A stretch of 64,000 nucleotides of DNA from Aerococcus sp. (GTDB lineage: Bacteria > Bacillota > Bacilli > Lactobacillales > Aerococcaceae). This document shows positions 37,221 through 47,147 of the stretch, in pieces. The notes below the pieces were generated by a model that worked only from the letters and a program-made list of their open reading frames with translations, had not been told where the DNA came from and did no database searches. Both the position numbers and the translations under genes were made by a program. Within the stretch, counting starts at the first letter, position 1; every line of letters begins with the position of its first letter. The DNA is taken from assembly GCA_030528155.1 (NCBI GenBank), contig JAUMZL010000003.1, forward strand, positions 21,772-85,771. Direction: 5' to 3'.

Positions 37221-38237
37221 CTACTCGATCACTGCACTGGCCGCTTTCATCAGACGATTACGATAGGCCTGATTCCCTTCTTCATCAGGCAATAACTCTA
37301 CCACTAGCGTTTGCTCTGAAGGATCGTCATCATATTGACGCAACGCTGCAAATAAACGCTGGGTGGCACTCAGCATCGTATCGCCGAGCGAATAGGTGGT
37401 GACTGCTTCTGAAAGTTGTCTTAATACGGAATCTGTCGCCACCGCCACCGTTGTTTTAGGATCTTGCTGTTGGAACGTATCGAGAAAATGCCGGCCACTC
37501 ACGGCGATCACCTTAAGATCTGGACTATAGTGCCGATACTTCATGCCGGGAGCTTTAGGGTGCAGCACCTCACCGCTTGGCATCGGCTTTTGTGTTTGAA
37601 TCACCAATTCAGGGATTTTGGCCATCAATTTTTTGGCGGTGTAATACCCCGGACGCAGAATGTAAATGCCACTTGGATCAGTAAGGTCTAAGACCGTTGA
37701 TTCTACGCCAATTCGTGTGGGCGCGCTATCCAAAACGCCCGCAATCTTGCCGTCAAAATCATGTAACACATGCGCCACGGTCGTTGGGCTCGGCTTCCCC
37801 GAACGATTAGCAGAAGGTCCGACAATAGGAAACCCTGTCGCCTGAATTAATTTAAGGGTCAGCGGATGATCCGGCATACGCAATCCCACAGTGTCTAACC
37901 CACCCGTCACCGTGGGACCAAACGTGTGCGGTTTTACTGGTAGAATGAGGGTCAGAGGTCCTGGCCAAAACTGATTCACCAATTGTTCTGCCAAGCGCGC
38001 CCGTTCTTCGGAAAGGGGGGCTGTCCATTTTTTCCAATCCGACATCTGAGCCACATGGACAATGAGCGGATTATCGCTCGGCCGTCCTTTTACCTCATAG
38101 ACAGATTTTACTGCTGTCTCATTGTTGGCAATCGCGCCTAAGCCGAATACCGTTTCAGTCGGAAACGCGACCAATTCGCCCGCTCTCAGCGCTGCTGCCG
38201 CTGCTTCAATATCATCTGCTGTATAAACCTGTGTCAT
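37221..38237 (-). CDS. ywlC: Threonylcarbamoyl-AMP synthase (Sua5/YwlC)
   Basis: Makes threonylcarbamoyl-AMP for the t6A base at position 37 of tRNAs that read ANN codons. 338 residues: N-terminal YrdC domain with AFPTETVFGLG, KGRPSDNPLIVHV and GPSANRSGKPSPT, then a linker and a C-terminal Sua5 domain (from about 210). The ATG at 38237 has GAAGGGA before it; the frame also opens with a GTG right after the prmC stop. Last gene of its operon. Confidence 0.95.
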   Translation of the reverse strand: MTQVYTADDIEAAAAALRAGELVAFPTETVFGLGAIANNETAVKSVYEVKGRPSDNPLIVHVAQMSDWKKWTAPLSEERARLAEQLVNQFWPGPLTLILPVKPHTFGPTVTGGLDTVGLRMPDHPLTLKLIQATGFPIVGPSANRSGKPSPTTVAHVLHDFDGKIAGVLDSAPTRIGVESTVLDLTDPSGIYILRPGYYTAKKLMAKIPELVIQTQKPMPSGEVLHPKAPGMKYRHYSPDLKVIAVSGRHFLDTFQQQDPKTTVAVATDSVLRQLSEAVTTYSLGDTMLSATQRLFAALRQYDDDPSEQTLVVELLPDEEGNQAYRNRLMKAASAVIE

Positions 38238-38252
38238 AAAATCCCTTCTCAC

Positions 38253-39170
38253 TTATTCTTCTACTTCATCTGTCTGTGATTCAGCGCTCATCACGACTAT
38301 CCGTTCAATTCCAGCGTAATCCTTGATCAACTCTACCGACCGTTTGGGAAAAGATTGTTGGAAACGCGATTGAATGGTCTTTCCTTGACGAAATCCACAT
38401 TCGGCGAACGACCAACCGGTGGGCTTGAGGTGCTCACTCATTTCCTGCAATAACCGCCAATAGATAGCATAGCCTTCCTCATCCGCAAAGAGCGCCTGCT
38501 TCGGTTCGTGTTTTAGGACATCCACTCCCATGTACTCCCGCTCATCTAAAGCGATATAAGGCGGATTCGTGACGATAACATCAAACACGTCTTTTGAAAC
38601 AGGAGCAAATAAATCGCCACACCGAAAATCGATAGCGCCATCCACCAGTCGCTCCGCATTCTGTTTAGCAACGTCTAGTGCTTTTGAGGAAATGTCGGTT
38701 GCAACGACAGAGAGCGTTGGGCATTCTTTCTTCAAGGTAATCGCAATGGCGCCACTCCCTGTGCCGATATCCAGTACCCGCGCTGTCTTAGGGATTGTTC
38801 CCGTATCAATCTGCTCAAGCACTGCCCTAACGAGTTCCTCCGTTTCTGAGCGTGGGATTAGGGTGGCTTCATTCACCTGGAATGAATAGCGATAAAACCA
38901 CGCCCGCCCTGTCACATACTGATAGGGGAGCATCTCATCAACAATGCGCGCGATCATCGTTTCGTAATGCTCACGCTCTATCGGTGGCATCACCTGGCGT
39001 TGGTGTGTGATCCATTCCGTCAAGTTCCAGTGCTGTTGATCTAACAAAAGATATTCAGCGATTTCTTCATCGCGCCCTGCTGCCGCTAAAAAAGCAGAAG
39101 CCTGATGCACCACGGCTTGGTAAGTGCATGGCTCAGACTTCCGCTGTTCTTCATTAGATTTGTGTTTCAT
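38253..39170 (-). CDS. prmC: Release factor glutamine methyltransferase
   Basis: Methylates the Gln of the GGQ motif in RF1 and RF2. 305 residues: N-terminal helical domain, SAM motif [14 protein letters not shown] and the catalytic NPPY in [11 protein letters not shown]. It overlaps the end of prfA by 17 bases, so enzyme and substrate are translated together, the usual Firmicutes arrangement. Confidence 0.96.
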   Translation of the reverse strand: MKHKSNEEQRKSEPCTYQAVVHQASAFLAAAGRDEEIAEYLLLDQQHWNLTEWITHQRQVMPPIEREHYETMIARIVDEMLPYQYVTGRAWFYRYSFQVNEATLIPRSETEELVRAVLEQIDTGTIPKTARVLDIGTGSGAIAITLKKECPTLSVVATDISSKALDVAKQNAERLVDGAIDFRCGDLFAPVSKDVFDVIVTNPPYIALDEREYMGVDVLKHEPKQALFADEEGYAIYWRLLQEMSEHLKPTGWSFAECGFRQGKTIQSRFQQSFPKRSVELIKDYAGIERIVVMSAESQTDEVEE

Positions 39171-40242
39171 TCAAAGCCTCGAGTTTCGATGTTTGATCAG
39201 CTAAAATTAAGGCATCAATGATCTCATCCAATTCCCCAGCCATAATACGGTCGAGTTTCTGAATGGTCAAACCGATACGGTGATCAGTCACCCGGTTTTG
39301 CGGATAGTTATACGTCCGAATGCGTTCCGAACGGTCTCCTGTTCCCACCAAGTTCTTACGTTCACTATCGTATTCTTCTTGATTTTGTGATTCATAGTAA
39401 TCGTAAACACGAGCACGTAAAATCATCATCGCTTTTTCACGGTTTTGTTGCTGTGAGCGTTGATCCTGCATCGATACGACAATCCCAGTCGGTTCATGGG
39501 TTAGTCGCACTGCTGAACTGGTTTTATTGATGTGCTGTCCACCCGCCCCACTGGAACGGAAAATGTCGGTACGGATGTCATTTTCATCTAATTCGAAATC
39601 GATAGCTTCAAATTCCGGCATCACAGCTACCGTTGCGGTCGAAGTGTGCACTCGTCCCTGCGATTCCGTCTTAGGCACGCGCTGAACACGATGCGCGCCA
39701 CTCTCGTATTTCAACTTAGAGAAGACCTTATCACCGGTAATTTGGACAATAATTTCCTTATATCCGCCGATGTCATTAGGACTCGCCGAAACCACTTCGA
39801 TCTTCCATCCTTGATGTTCTGCATAGCGACTATACATTTCGAATAAATCCCCAGCAAAAATTTGCGCTTCGTCCCCTCCGGCAGCACCACGAATTTCCAT
39901 AATGATATTCTTATCGTCATTCGGATCGGTTGGGATCATCAACAGCTTGATGTCTTCTTCTAATTGCGTTTCTTCATCTTCTAATTCGGATAGCTCCATT
40001 TTCGCCAGATCAAGCATATCGGCATCAGACGTTTCAGCAATAATTTCCTTTGTACCGGCAATTTGTTCTTTCACGTCGCGATAGTGATTAAAGGCCTCTA
40101 CTTTTGGGCGTAGGTCGGCTTCTTCGCGGGATAATTGGCGGAAGCGTTTGGTATCGCTGATAACGTCCGGGTCACTCAATAATTCTGCAAGTTCGCGGTA
40201 ACGAGCGATAAAGGTATCGATTTGTTGGTCCATATCTAGCAT
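39154..40242 (-). CDS. prfA: Peptide chain release factor 1
   Basis: Reads UAA and UAG stop codons and triggers peptide release. The 362-residue protein has the codon-reading tripeptide PKT at 190-192 (PxT class, RF1) and GGQ at 234-236. The ATG at 40242 has AGGAG eight bases before it and overlaps the tdk stop by seven bases. An ATG three codons in is too far from that site. Confidence 0.97.
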   Translation of the reverse strand: MLDMDQQIDTFIARYRELAELLSDPDVISDTKRFRQLSREEADLRPKVEAFNHYRDVKEQIAGTKEIIAETSDADMLDLAKMELSELEDEETQLEEDIKLLMIPTDPNDDKNIIMEIRGAAGGDEAQIFAGDLFEMYSRYAEHQGWKIEVVSASPNDIGGYKEIIVQITGDKVFSKLKYESGAHRVQRVPKTESQGRVHTSTATVAVMPEFEAIDFELDENDIRTDIFRSSGAGGQHINKTSSAVRLTHEPTGIVVSMQDQRSQQQNREKAMMILRARVYDYYESQNQEEYDSERKNLVGTGDRSERIRTYNYPQNRVTDHRIGLTIQKLDRIMAGELDEIIDALILADQTSKLEALNETQI

Positions 40243-40859
40243 ACGCTGGACTCCTCCGTTTCATTCGATTGTTCGTTGAGCTGTTCTAGTGGGGGATGAT
40301 GGTAGTGTTTGCGACAGACGGGATAGTAGGACTCGTTGCCCCCAATTTGAATCTGTTCACCTTCATAAACGGGTTTACCGTCATTAACACGTAGGTTCAT
40401 GATAGCTTTTTTGCCACAGAACCAGCAAATAGTTTTGACTTCTTCGATCTTCTCGGCGAGAGTCAGTAGGGCTTTAGACCCTTCGAAGAGTTCATTTTGA
40501 AAATCGTTTTTCAATCCAAAGGCCATCACCGGAATATCTAATTCATCAACAATCCGCGCGCACGCTTCAATTTGATGTTTAGGCAAAAATTGCGCTTCAT
40601 CGATCAAAACGCAGTAGACCTTTTCTTCTTCATTAGCTTGTTCAACGACAGCAAACAAATCTGTATCCGCCTTGATGGAAAAAGCAGTACGTGTCTCTCC
40701 CACTCGGCTCTCAACAGTTCCCTGCCCGCTGCGCGTATCCATAGCACTTGTCATCACCAATACGCGTTTGTGCTGTTCCTCGTAATTATGCGCTACTTTG
40801 ATAATTTCAAACGATTTGCCACTATTCATCGCCCCGTAGCGAAAGAATAATTGTGCCAT
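40236..40859 (-). CDS. tdk: Thymidine kinase
   Basis: Salvage kinase, type II family, 207 residues. P-loop GAMNSGKS at 9-16, LIDEAQFL, and a zinc site from CWFCGKKA and the late CRKHYH. The frame opens earlier, but [16 protein letters not shown] at 40859 matches the family start and has GGAGAGG at good distance. First gene of tdk-prfA-prmC-ywlC. Confidence 0.96.
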   Translation of the reverse strand: MAQLFFRYGAMNSGKSFEIIKVAHNYEEQHKRVLVMTSAMDTRSGQGTVESRVGETRTAFSIKADTDLFAVVEQANEEEKVYCVLIDEAQFLPKHQIEACARIVDELDIPVMAFGLKNDFQNELFEGSKALLTLAEKIEEVKTICWFCGKKAIMNLRVNDGKPVYEGEQIQIGGNESYYPVCRKHYHHPPLEQLNEQSNETEESSVC

Positions 40860-40901
40860 CCCCATCATCCTCTCCAATTCCCATGTTTTCCACAATTATT
40901 A

Positions 40902-40930
40902 ATCTTAGTCGTCCCTAACTAGCTTGTCAA
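40902..40930 (-). promoter_or_regulatory. Promoter of tdk-prfA-prmC-ywlC
   Basis: Minus strand: perfect -35 TTGACA at 40925-40930, spacer 17, -10 TAAGAT at 40902-40907. It diverges from the murT promoter about 60 bases away. Confidence 0.85.
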
Positions 40931-40984
40931 TTAGCATTACCGTAAATTCCGCCACGGGTCAAATCCCCCTAAGAGCATTGCGGG

Positions 40985-41013
40985 CTGGCAGTTGACAAGA
41001 AGTGTGCTAAAAT
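40985..41013 (+). promoter_or_regulatory. Promoter of murT-gatD
   Basis: Plus strand: extended -10 TGC-TAAAAT with TAAAAT at 41008-41013, spacer 17, -35 CTGGCA (4 of 6) at 40985-40990. The leader is about 120 bases. Confidence 0.6.
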
Positions 41014-41035
41014 GACCGATAGCAATTTGATTTTC

Positions 41036-41052
41036 ACTCGCACAGTGCGAGT
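41036..41052 (+). promoter_or_regulatory. Palindrome in the murT leader
   Basis: ACTCGCAC-A-GTGCGAGT, a perfect 17-base palindrome about 16 bases after the expected transcription start. It could be a repressor site or a 5' mRNA hairpin that stabilises the transcript. No T run follows. Confidence 0.45.
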
Positions 41053-41141
41053 CAGACCAAATAAACCACCTGAACGCAACAGCACGCGTTAACAGGCCAG
41101 CAGAGGAAAAATCCTTTGTCTAAATTGGAAGGAGTCTATGA

Positions 41142-42497
41142 ATGAGCATTAGAGGGACCGTTGTTAAGGGAATTGCCAAAACCTCGCAAACCCTATTGAA
41201 AAAAATGACCAGCGGAGGATCCAGCTTTCCAGGAAAATTAGCGAAGAAATTGGATCCAACGATTCTCGGTGAACTCGCAAAAGATTACGATGTTATCATC
41301 ATTACCGGTACTAATGGGAAAACAATGACCACTTCCCTCGCCGTTAATATTCTAAAACAGCACTATGACCACGTGCTCACCAACGATACCGGGTCTAACT
41401 TGGAGCAAGGGATCCTCTCGACATTTATCGGTGACAAAAAACCTAAACATGGGCGCGCTTTAGCTGTTCTTGAAGTCGACGAGGCATCCGTACGACACGT
41501 AACGACCTACATCAAACCAAAATTGATCGTTGCGACCAATATTTTCCGTGATCAAATGGATCGCTACGGTGAAATCTATACTATTTATGATTTTATCCGC
41601 GAAGGGGCTGAAAAATCTCCAGAGACCCCGCTCTTATTGAACGGAGATGCACCCATTTTTTCTTCAGAGGAAACGCCAAATCCACGTTTATACTTTGGCT
41701 TTGCCAATCAAGATAAAACGACCGATAAATTGGCGCACTATAATACGGATAATGTGCTCTGTCCCATTTGTGACCATCTTCTTCACTACCATATGATCAC
41801 CTACAGCAACTTAGGTGATTACTTCTGTACGAACTGTGGCTTCCACCGTCCCGATTTAGCTTATGCGGTAACGAGCATCGATCAGCTCACGCCGGACAGT
41901 GCTGATTTTATGCTCGATGGTGAAAATTTCCATATTCCCGTCGCTGGGGTATACAATATCTACAATGCGCTCGCGGCTTATGCAATTGCCCGCTTCTTCG
42001 ATGTGCCCATCCCGCTGATCAGGAAAGGGTTCGAAACCTCTGCTCGCGTCTTCGGTCGTCAGGAAGTTTTAGATATTGCCGGCAAACAAGTGCGCATTAA
42101 TCTTATTAAAAATCCAGTGGGCTTCAATCAGATTGTGGACATTGTTTCCTTACAAAAGTCCCCTTTTTCCCTAGTGGTTTTATTAAATGACCGCCCTGCC
42201 GATGGACAAGATGTCAGTTGGATTTGGGATGGGGAGTTTGAACGCCTCGCCGCCCTATCAAATAACCACGCGCAAATTATCGGTGGATTGCGCGTAAAAG
42301 AGCTGCGTCAGCGCATGTTAGTCGCTGGATTTGATGATGCTCAATTGCAGACAGCAACGGATATTCCCGACGTCATCGACCATATCAAGGCCGCCAAAAC
42401 ACCAACTGTCAATATTCTCACCACCTACACCGCCATGCTTGATTTGCGCAAAGCACTTCAAGATCAAGGCATAGTAAAGGAGCGAATGCACGCATGA
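41142..42497 (+). CDS. murT: Lipid II isoglutaminyl synthase, MurT subunit
   Basis: Mur-ligase-like subunit that activates D-Glu of the lipid II stem for amidation. The 451-residue protein has the ATP loop GTNGKT at 56-61, a Cys4 zinc ribbon inserted at C207, C210, C229 and C232, and a DUF1727 C-terminal part. GGAAGGAG precedes the ATG. It overlaps gatD by four bases, and the two proteins form one enzyme. Confidence 0.96.
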   Translation: MSIRGTVVKGIAKTSQTLLKKMTSGGSSFPGKLAKKLDPTILGELAKDYDVIIITGTNGKTMTTSLAVNILKQHYDHVLTNDTGSNLEQGILSTFIGDKKPKHGRALAVLEVDEASVRHVTTYIKPKLIVATNIFRDQMDRYGEIYTIYDFIREGAEKSPETPLLLNGDAPIFSSEETPNPRLYFGFANQDKTTDKLAHYNTDNVLCPICDHLLHYHMITYSNLGDYFCTNCGFHRPDLAYAVTSIDQLTPDSADFMLDGENFHIPVAGVYNIYNALAAYAIARFFDVPIPLIRKGFETSARVFGRQEVLDIAGKQVRINLIKNPVGFNQIVDIVSLQKSPFSLVVLLNDRPADGQDVSWIWDGEFERLAALSNNHAQIIGGLRVKELRQRMLVAGFDDAQLQTATDIPDVIDHIKAAKTPTVNILTTYTAMLDLRKALQDQGIVKERMHA

Positions 42498-43141
42498 CAT
42501 TGAAAATTTGCCACCTCTATGGCAATTTAATGAACACATATGGCGATAATGGCAACCTGCTGATGTTACAATACCTCGCCAAGGAAAAAGGTAACACCAT
42601 CACCACTGATCTCGTATCGCTAGAAGAAGATTTTGATCCGTCCGCTTATGATCTCGTTTTCTTCGGAGGCGGACAGGACTATGAACAAAAAATTGTAGCT
42701 AGTGATCTGAAGAAAAAAGCGACCGCCTTGCGCGAATACATTGAAAATGACGGCGTTATGGTCGCTATCTGTGGTGGGTACCAATTACTCGGCGATCACT
42801 ACACCACCACAAAAGGTGAAACGTTTGACGGCATCAAAGCCATTGATTACTACACCGACAGCCAGTCACAACGTCTGGTGGGCGATTTAGAAACCTACAA
42901 TGAACGTTTTGATTTAACATTGGCAGGCTATGAAAACCACGCTGGCCGTACTTACCTCGGTAAAGACGTTGAACCTCTAGGACGTGTCATCAGCGGGTAT
43001 GGCAACAATGGCACGGATCAAAGCGAAGGTGCCATGTATAAGAACACCTTCTGCTCTTACTTCCACGGGCCACTGCTCGTCCGCAATCCAAAACTCGGCG
43101 AACAGATTATTCAATTAGCGATGGCTAATAGCCAGCGTTAA
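42494..43141 (+). CDS. gatD: Lipid II isoglutaminyl synthase, GatD glutaminase subunit
   Basis: Class I glutamine amidotransferase that supplies ammonia to MurT. The 215-residue protein has nucleophile Cys93 in AICGGYQLLG and catalytic His near 191 in FHGPLL. The start ATGA overlaps the murT stop, so translation is coupled. A strong terminator follows. Confidence 0.96.
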   Translation: MTLKICHLYGNLMNTYGDNGNLLMLQYLAKEKGNTITTDLVSLEEDFDPSAYDLVFFGGGQDYEQKIVASDLKKKATALREYIENDGVMVAICGGYQLLGDHYTTTKGETFDGIKAIDYYTDSQSQRLVGDLETYNERFDLTLAGYENHAGRTYLGKDVEPLGRVISGYGNNGTDQSEGAMYKNTFCSYFHGPLLVRNPKLGEQIIQLAMANSQR

Positions 43142-43156
43142 ATGCTTATCGAATAT

Positions 43157-43195
43157 AAAAGCGGGGACCGCATTTTGCGAGTCTCCGCTTTTTTT
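43157..43195 (+). terminator. Terminator of murT-gatD
   Basis: A stem of about 12 bases (43157-43168 with 43181-43192, one mismatch), then a T run to 43195. Confidence 0.9.
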
Positions 43196-43227
43196 GTGGC
43201 TTTCGCCGGGAAGGAACGCTAAATAGT

Positions 43228-43256
43228 AAAAAAGCGAGAGGATCGCTCCTCTCGCT
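43228..43256 (-). terminator. Terminator of the second ABC operon
   Basis: A perfect ten-base stem (43233-43242 with 43247-43256) with T6 on the minus strand. Confidence 0.9.
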
Positions 43257-43278
43257 GTCATATCCTCGATTCCAATGA

Positions 43279-45111
43279 TTAATGAGCAAACTGTGCATTG
43301 TAGAGTTTATAGTAAGCACCTTGCTTAGCCATCAACTCATCATGATTACCAATCTCGACCACATCGCCGTGATTCAAAACCAAAATCTTATCAGCGTCGC
43401 GAATGGTACTCAAGCGGTGCGCAATCACGAAGGACGTCCGTCCGCCTTTTAATTCATCCATTGCTTGCTGAATTAAGGTTTCCGTACGCGTATCGATACT
43501 GGAGGTTGCCTCATCCAAAATCAAGATTTCCGGATCTGCCATCAAGGCGCGCGCAATCGTAATCAGCTGACGCTGCCCTTGCGACACGTTTGAAGCATCT
43601 TCATTGGCAATGGTATCGTACCCTTCCGGTAATTTCGAAACGAATTGATCGACATTAGCAATCTTCGCCACTTCGCGGACGTGTTCATCCGACACTTCTT
43701 CGCCAACTTTGGCACCGTAGCGAATATTATCAGCAATGGAGCCGTTGAATAGCCAAGTGTCCTGGAGCACCATCCCGAAATGGTCACGGACTTCACTTCT
43801 TGAGTAGTCGCGAATATCCTTACCATTGATCTTGATGCTACCCCCACTGACTTCATAGAAACGTTCCAACAGGTTGATCAACGTCGTCTTGCCGGCACCG
43901 GTTGGCCCGACAATGGCCACGGTTTCCCCGCGTTTAACCTCTAAATTGAAATCAGTCATCAATAAGTTATCTTCACCAGGCTCATAACCGAATTGAACAT
44001 GATCAAATGTGACCAAATCATCCACATCAGCAACTGGTAAATCGGTCTTCGTCTCTTCCATTTCTTCAATATCGAGAAACTCAAAAACACGTTCTGCAGA
44101 AGCAATGGTAGATTGCAACATATTGACCATATTGGCGGTTTGTTTTAATGGCTCAGATACCATGTTTGCGTACTGCAACATCGCCTGCGTATTCCCAATT
44201 GTGATCCGGCCTTGTGAGACTTGGTAAATCCCAAACAGCGACACTAGCACATAAACGATATTCTTCCCTAAGTTCATCATTGGCATCAAAATCCCCGAGA
44301 GGAATTGTGCCCGCCAAGCGGCTTGATAATACTGATCACTCTTGCCACTGAACGCTTCAATCTTGTTCTCTTCTTGATTAAAGGTTTTGTTTTCAATCTG
44401 ACCAGCGAAGTTTTCTTCGATCAGACTGTTCAATTCCCCTTGTGAGCGTTGTTGATCACCAAAGAGGCGTTGCGAACGAGGCGCAATAAAAGCGACCATC
44501 ACTAAACTAATCGGAATAACAAGGAAAGCCACCAAACTCAATTGCCAGTTAATCGACAGCATGATGGTGACTACCCCAACAAATTCGATCACAGACATCA
44601 TAATCTGAACGATCATTTGTTGTAAGGTGCGCCCAATATTTTCAATATCGTTGACGGCACGACTCATGATTTCCCCGTGAGGCGTTGCATCGACGAAACT
44701 GATTGGCACTTTATTCAATTTATCTCGCATATCCTGGCGCAAGCGGAAGACAACTCGCTGTGCGGCATTACTCATGGTATATTGCTGCAGGTAACGGAAG
44801 ACCGCACTCAAGCCACTCAATACCAAGAAGAGAATCGCTACTTGACGAAGAGCCGAAAAATCAATGACATACCCATTACCCTTGAGGCCTTGCCGTACGC
44901 CATCCGTGATAATAGTCGTTCCACGCCCGAGCACTTGTGGGCCTACAATCTGTAAGATACTCGCAATGATCGCAAAGGCAAAGACAAGCAGGAAACTCCA
45001 TTTGTAATAGCCCATGTAGCGAATCAAGCGCTTGACGGTTGGCCACGCTTGTTTTGGCTTGCGGCGATAAGAAGCGGTCTCTAACGCTTGTTTTTTATTA
45101 TTTTCACTCAT
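43279..45111 (-). CDS. Heterodimeric ABC multidrug exporter, catalytic half (EfrB/LmrD-like)
   Basis: 610 residues: six membrane helices, then an ATPase with Walker A GPTGAGKTT and Walker B LILDEATSSID (Glu intact). The signature is NVSQGQRQ in place of LSGGQ. This is the half that carries the working Walker B but a weak signature. A hydrophilic, basic stretch of about 35 residues precedes the first helix. GGAATGAG lies before the ATG, and it overlaps the upstream half by eight bases. Confidence 0.93.
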   Translation of the reverse strand: MSENNKKQALETASYRRKPKQAWPTVKRLIRYMGYYKWSFLLVFAFAIIASILQIVGPQVLGRGTTIITDGVRQGLKGNGYVIDFSALRQVAILFLVLSGLSAVFRYLQQYTMSNAAQRVVFRLRQDMRDKLNKVPISFVDATPHGEIMSRAVNDIENIGRTLQQMIVQIMMSVIEFVGVVTIMLSINWQLSLVAFLVIPISLVMVAFIAPRSQRLFGDQQRSQGELNSLIEENFAGQIENKTFNQEENKIEAFSGKSDQYYQAAWRAQFLSGILMPMMNLGKNIVYVLVSLFGIYQVSQGRITIGNTQAMLQYANMVSEPLKQTANMVNMLQSTIASAERVFEFLDIEEMEETKTDLPVADVDDLVTFDHVQFGYEPGEDNLLMTDFNLEVKRGETVAIVGPTGAGKTTLINLLERFYEVSGGSIKINGKDIRDYSRSEVRDHFGMVLQDTWLFNGSIADNIRYGAKVGEEVSDEHVREVAKIANVDQFVSKLPEGYDTIANEDASNVSQGQRQLITIARALMADPEILILDEATSSIDTRTETLIQQAMDELKGGRTSFVIAHRLSTIRDADKILVLNHGDVVEIGNHDELMAKQGAYYKLYNAQFAH

Positions 45112-46831
45112 TATCGCTCATTCCTTTCAATTGGGATTGAACAATTTCACGATAAACATGGCTATCCTTCATTAATTCATCGTGATTGCCATAGCCAGCG
45201 ACCCGGCCGTTATCGAGTACGAGAATCTTATCGGAGTGCATCACGGCACTTGCTCGCTGACTAATGTAGATCCGCGCGTGATGTCCCATTTCTTGAGCTA
45301 AGGCTTGCCGCAATTTTGCATCGGTATTGGCATCCAACGCGGAGAAGGAATCATCAAACATGTAGAGTGTTGTTGGTTTCACCAATGCCCGCGCAATACT
45401 CAACCGCTGTCTCTGACCGCCAGAGAAGTTGCTCCCACCTTGTTCCACATGAGCATCCAAACCATCTGGCAGTTCTTTCACGAATTCCGTGGCTTGCGCA
45501 ATGTCCAATGCCTTCCACATTTCTTCATCAGTAGCTTTGGCATTCCCATACTGCAAGTTAGAGCGAATCGTTCCGCTAAACAGGTTAGCTTTTTGTGGTA
45601 CATATCCGATCAAATCTCGTAAGTTTTTGAGCTCATAATTCTTCAAATCTTGGTCGTTGATTGTAATGGTTCCTTCCGTCCGATCATAGAAGCGTAAAAT
45701 TAAATTCGCAATGGTCGTCTTCCCTGAACCAGTCCCTCCGATAATCCCCAGCGTCTCACCTGGATTCACTGTGAAGGAAATATCTGAAACTACAGGCGCA
45801 TCTGCTCCTGGATATTGGTAGGACACATGGTCAAATGTTAGTGTGGTCGCTTCATCCATCGCTTTGGTGACGGGATGTTCCACGTTATGAATCGTATTTT
45901 CGGTATCGAGCACTTCCCAAATACGCTGAGAAGATACTGAGGCCCGTGGTACCAAAATAAACATCTGCGCGAGCGCCATGAAAGAGAACATAATAATAGC
46001 TGTAAAGGTCGTAAAGGCAACAATCGTTCCTACCTCTAATTGGTTCACACTGACTAAGCTCCCCCCTCGCCAAACAATTAACATGTTGGTCAGTGACAGA
46101 ATGGTCACCAAAGTTGGGAACAGAAGAGCCACCCGAATTTGGGCAGAAATTGCGGTGTTCATAAAGTCCGTGTTGGCATCTCTGAAGCGATCGGCTTCAA
46201 ATTCATCACGATTGAACGCGCGCACCACACGCACCCCTGTCAGTCCCTCGCGGAAAATCAAGTTGATTTGATCCAATTTTCCTTGCATTGAGCGGAACAA
46301 TGGGCTCGCTGAACGCATCACTAAGAGGATGGCGATAGCCAAAACAGGAATGGTAAAGAGATAAACCATGCTCAATTGTGGACTCGTGCGATAAGCCATC
46401 ACAACAGCCGAGACCAGCATCGCTGGCGCTAACAACATGAAGCGCAGAACAGCCACCATTGTCATTTCTATCTGCTGAACATCACTGGATGCACGGGTTA
46501 TCAGCGATGCCGAGCCAAATTCTTCAAAACTATCTTTAGAGAAATGTAGGACGTGGCTATACAGATCGTTTCTGATCTGGCGCCCTAAATTCTGCGAAGC
46601 GCGAGCGGCAATAAAGACATTCAAAATAGCGCTCAAAACTATGAGTACGGTCACAACCATCATGTATCCGCCCGTATGCAAAGCCGAGTTAAAATCCCCT
46701 TGTTTGACTCCAACATTGATAATTCGTGCCGTTAATGTCGGCAAATATAACTCAAATGCGCCTTGCGTAAACGCAAAAATCACACAGAGTAAAATACTAA
46801 TGGGTGGAATACGTTTAATCATTCGTATCAT
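45104..46831 (-). CDS. Heterodimeric ABC multidrug exporter, degenerate half (EfrA/LmrC-like)
   Basis: 575 residues: six membrane helices and an ATPase with Walker A GGTGSGKTT and the good signature FSGGQRQ. Walker B ends in DD (LYMFDDSFSALD), so the catalytic Glu is absent. Together with the downstream gene it makes one canonical and one degenerate ATP site. The ATG at 46831 has AGGAGG eight bases before it; the frame opens eight codons earlier. A promoter overlapped by an inverted repeat lies upstream. Confidence 0.93.
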   Translation of the reverse strand: MIRMIKRIPPISILLCVIFAFTQGAFELYLPTLTARIINVGVKQGDFNSALHTGGYMMVVTVLIVLSAILNVFIAARASQNLGRQIRNDLYSHVLHFSKDSFEEFGSASLITRASSDVQQIEMTMVAVLRFMLLAPAMLVSAVVMAYRTSPQLSMVYLFTIPVLAIAILLVMRSASPLFRSMQGKLDQINLIFREGLTGVRVVRAFNRDEFEADRFRDANTDFMNTAISAQIRVALLFPTLVTILSLTNMLIVWRGGSLVSVNQLEVGTIVAFTTFTAIIMFSFMALAQMFILVPRASVSSQRIWEVLDTENTIHNVEHPVTKAMDEATTLTFDHVSYQYPGADAPVVSDISFTVNPGETLGIIGGTGSGKTTIANLILRFYDRTEGTITINDQDLKNYELKNLRDLIGYVPQKANLFSGTIRSNLQYGNAKATDEEMWKALDIAQATEFVKELPDGLDAHVEQGGSNFSGGQRQRLSIARALVKPTTLYMFDDSFSALDANTDAKLRQALAQEMGHHARIYISQRASAVMHSDKILVLDNGRVAGYGNHDELMKDSHVYREIVQSQLKGMSDNE

Positions 46832-46936
46832 TGAACGCTCCTCCTTTCTTTTCAATAAAAATCATTGCTCCGTAGGCAATAAAAATATAAAAATAAAGCT
46901 GTTGAATGCTTTAGTGATTCAACAGAAACAAGTCCA

Positions 46937-46982
46937 TTATAGACCTATTAAAAAAGATGAAAAGTAAATTCACTTACTTTTT
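46937..46982 (-). promoter_or_regulatory. Promoter and probable operator of the second ABC operon
   Basis: Minus strand: -10 TATAAT at 46937-46942, spacer 16, -35 TTTTCA at 46959-46964. A perfect inverted repeat AAAAGTAA-N6-TTACTTTT at 46961-46982 covers the -35. The 8-6-8 geometry fits a dimeric MarR- or TetR-like repressor, but no regulator gene is in the window. Confidence 0.55.
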
Positions 46983-47043
46983 CATACACTTTTTCTTTTC
47001 TTAAGTCCCTCACCGTTCTTCTCTAAAGCTGACACCCTAATAC

Positions 47044-47076
47044 AAAAAAGAGCGAATTGATCAAATTTGAATCGCT
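47044..47076 (-). terminator. Second terminator-like hairpin after the AI-2E family gene
   Basis: A short AGCGA/TCGCT stem around the palindrome TCAAATTTGA, followed by T6 on the minus strand. It stands in tandem with the stronger terminator at 47087-47122. Confidence 0.5.
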
Positions 47077-47086
47077 TTATTCGCAT

Positions 47087-47122
47087 AGAAAAAGCCAGCC
47101 TGCACGAGGTACAGCCTGGCTC
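47087..47122 (-). terminator. Terminator after the AI-2E family gene
   Basis: Stem AGCCAGCCTG (47093-47102) with 47112-47121, one internal mismatch, followed by T5 on the minus strand. Confidence 0.8.
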
Positions 47123-47147
47123 ACTCATTAAAATACACTTTTGTTTT

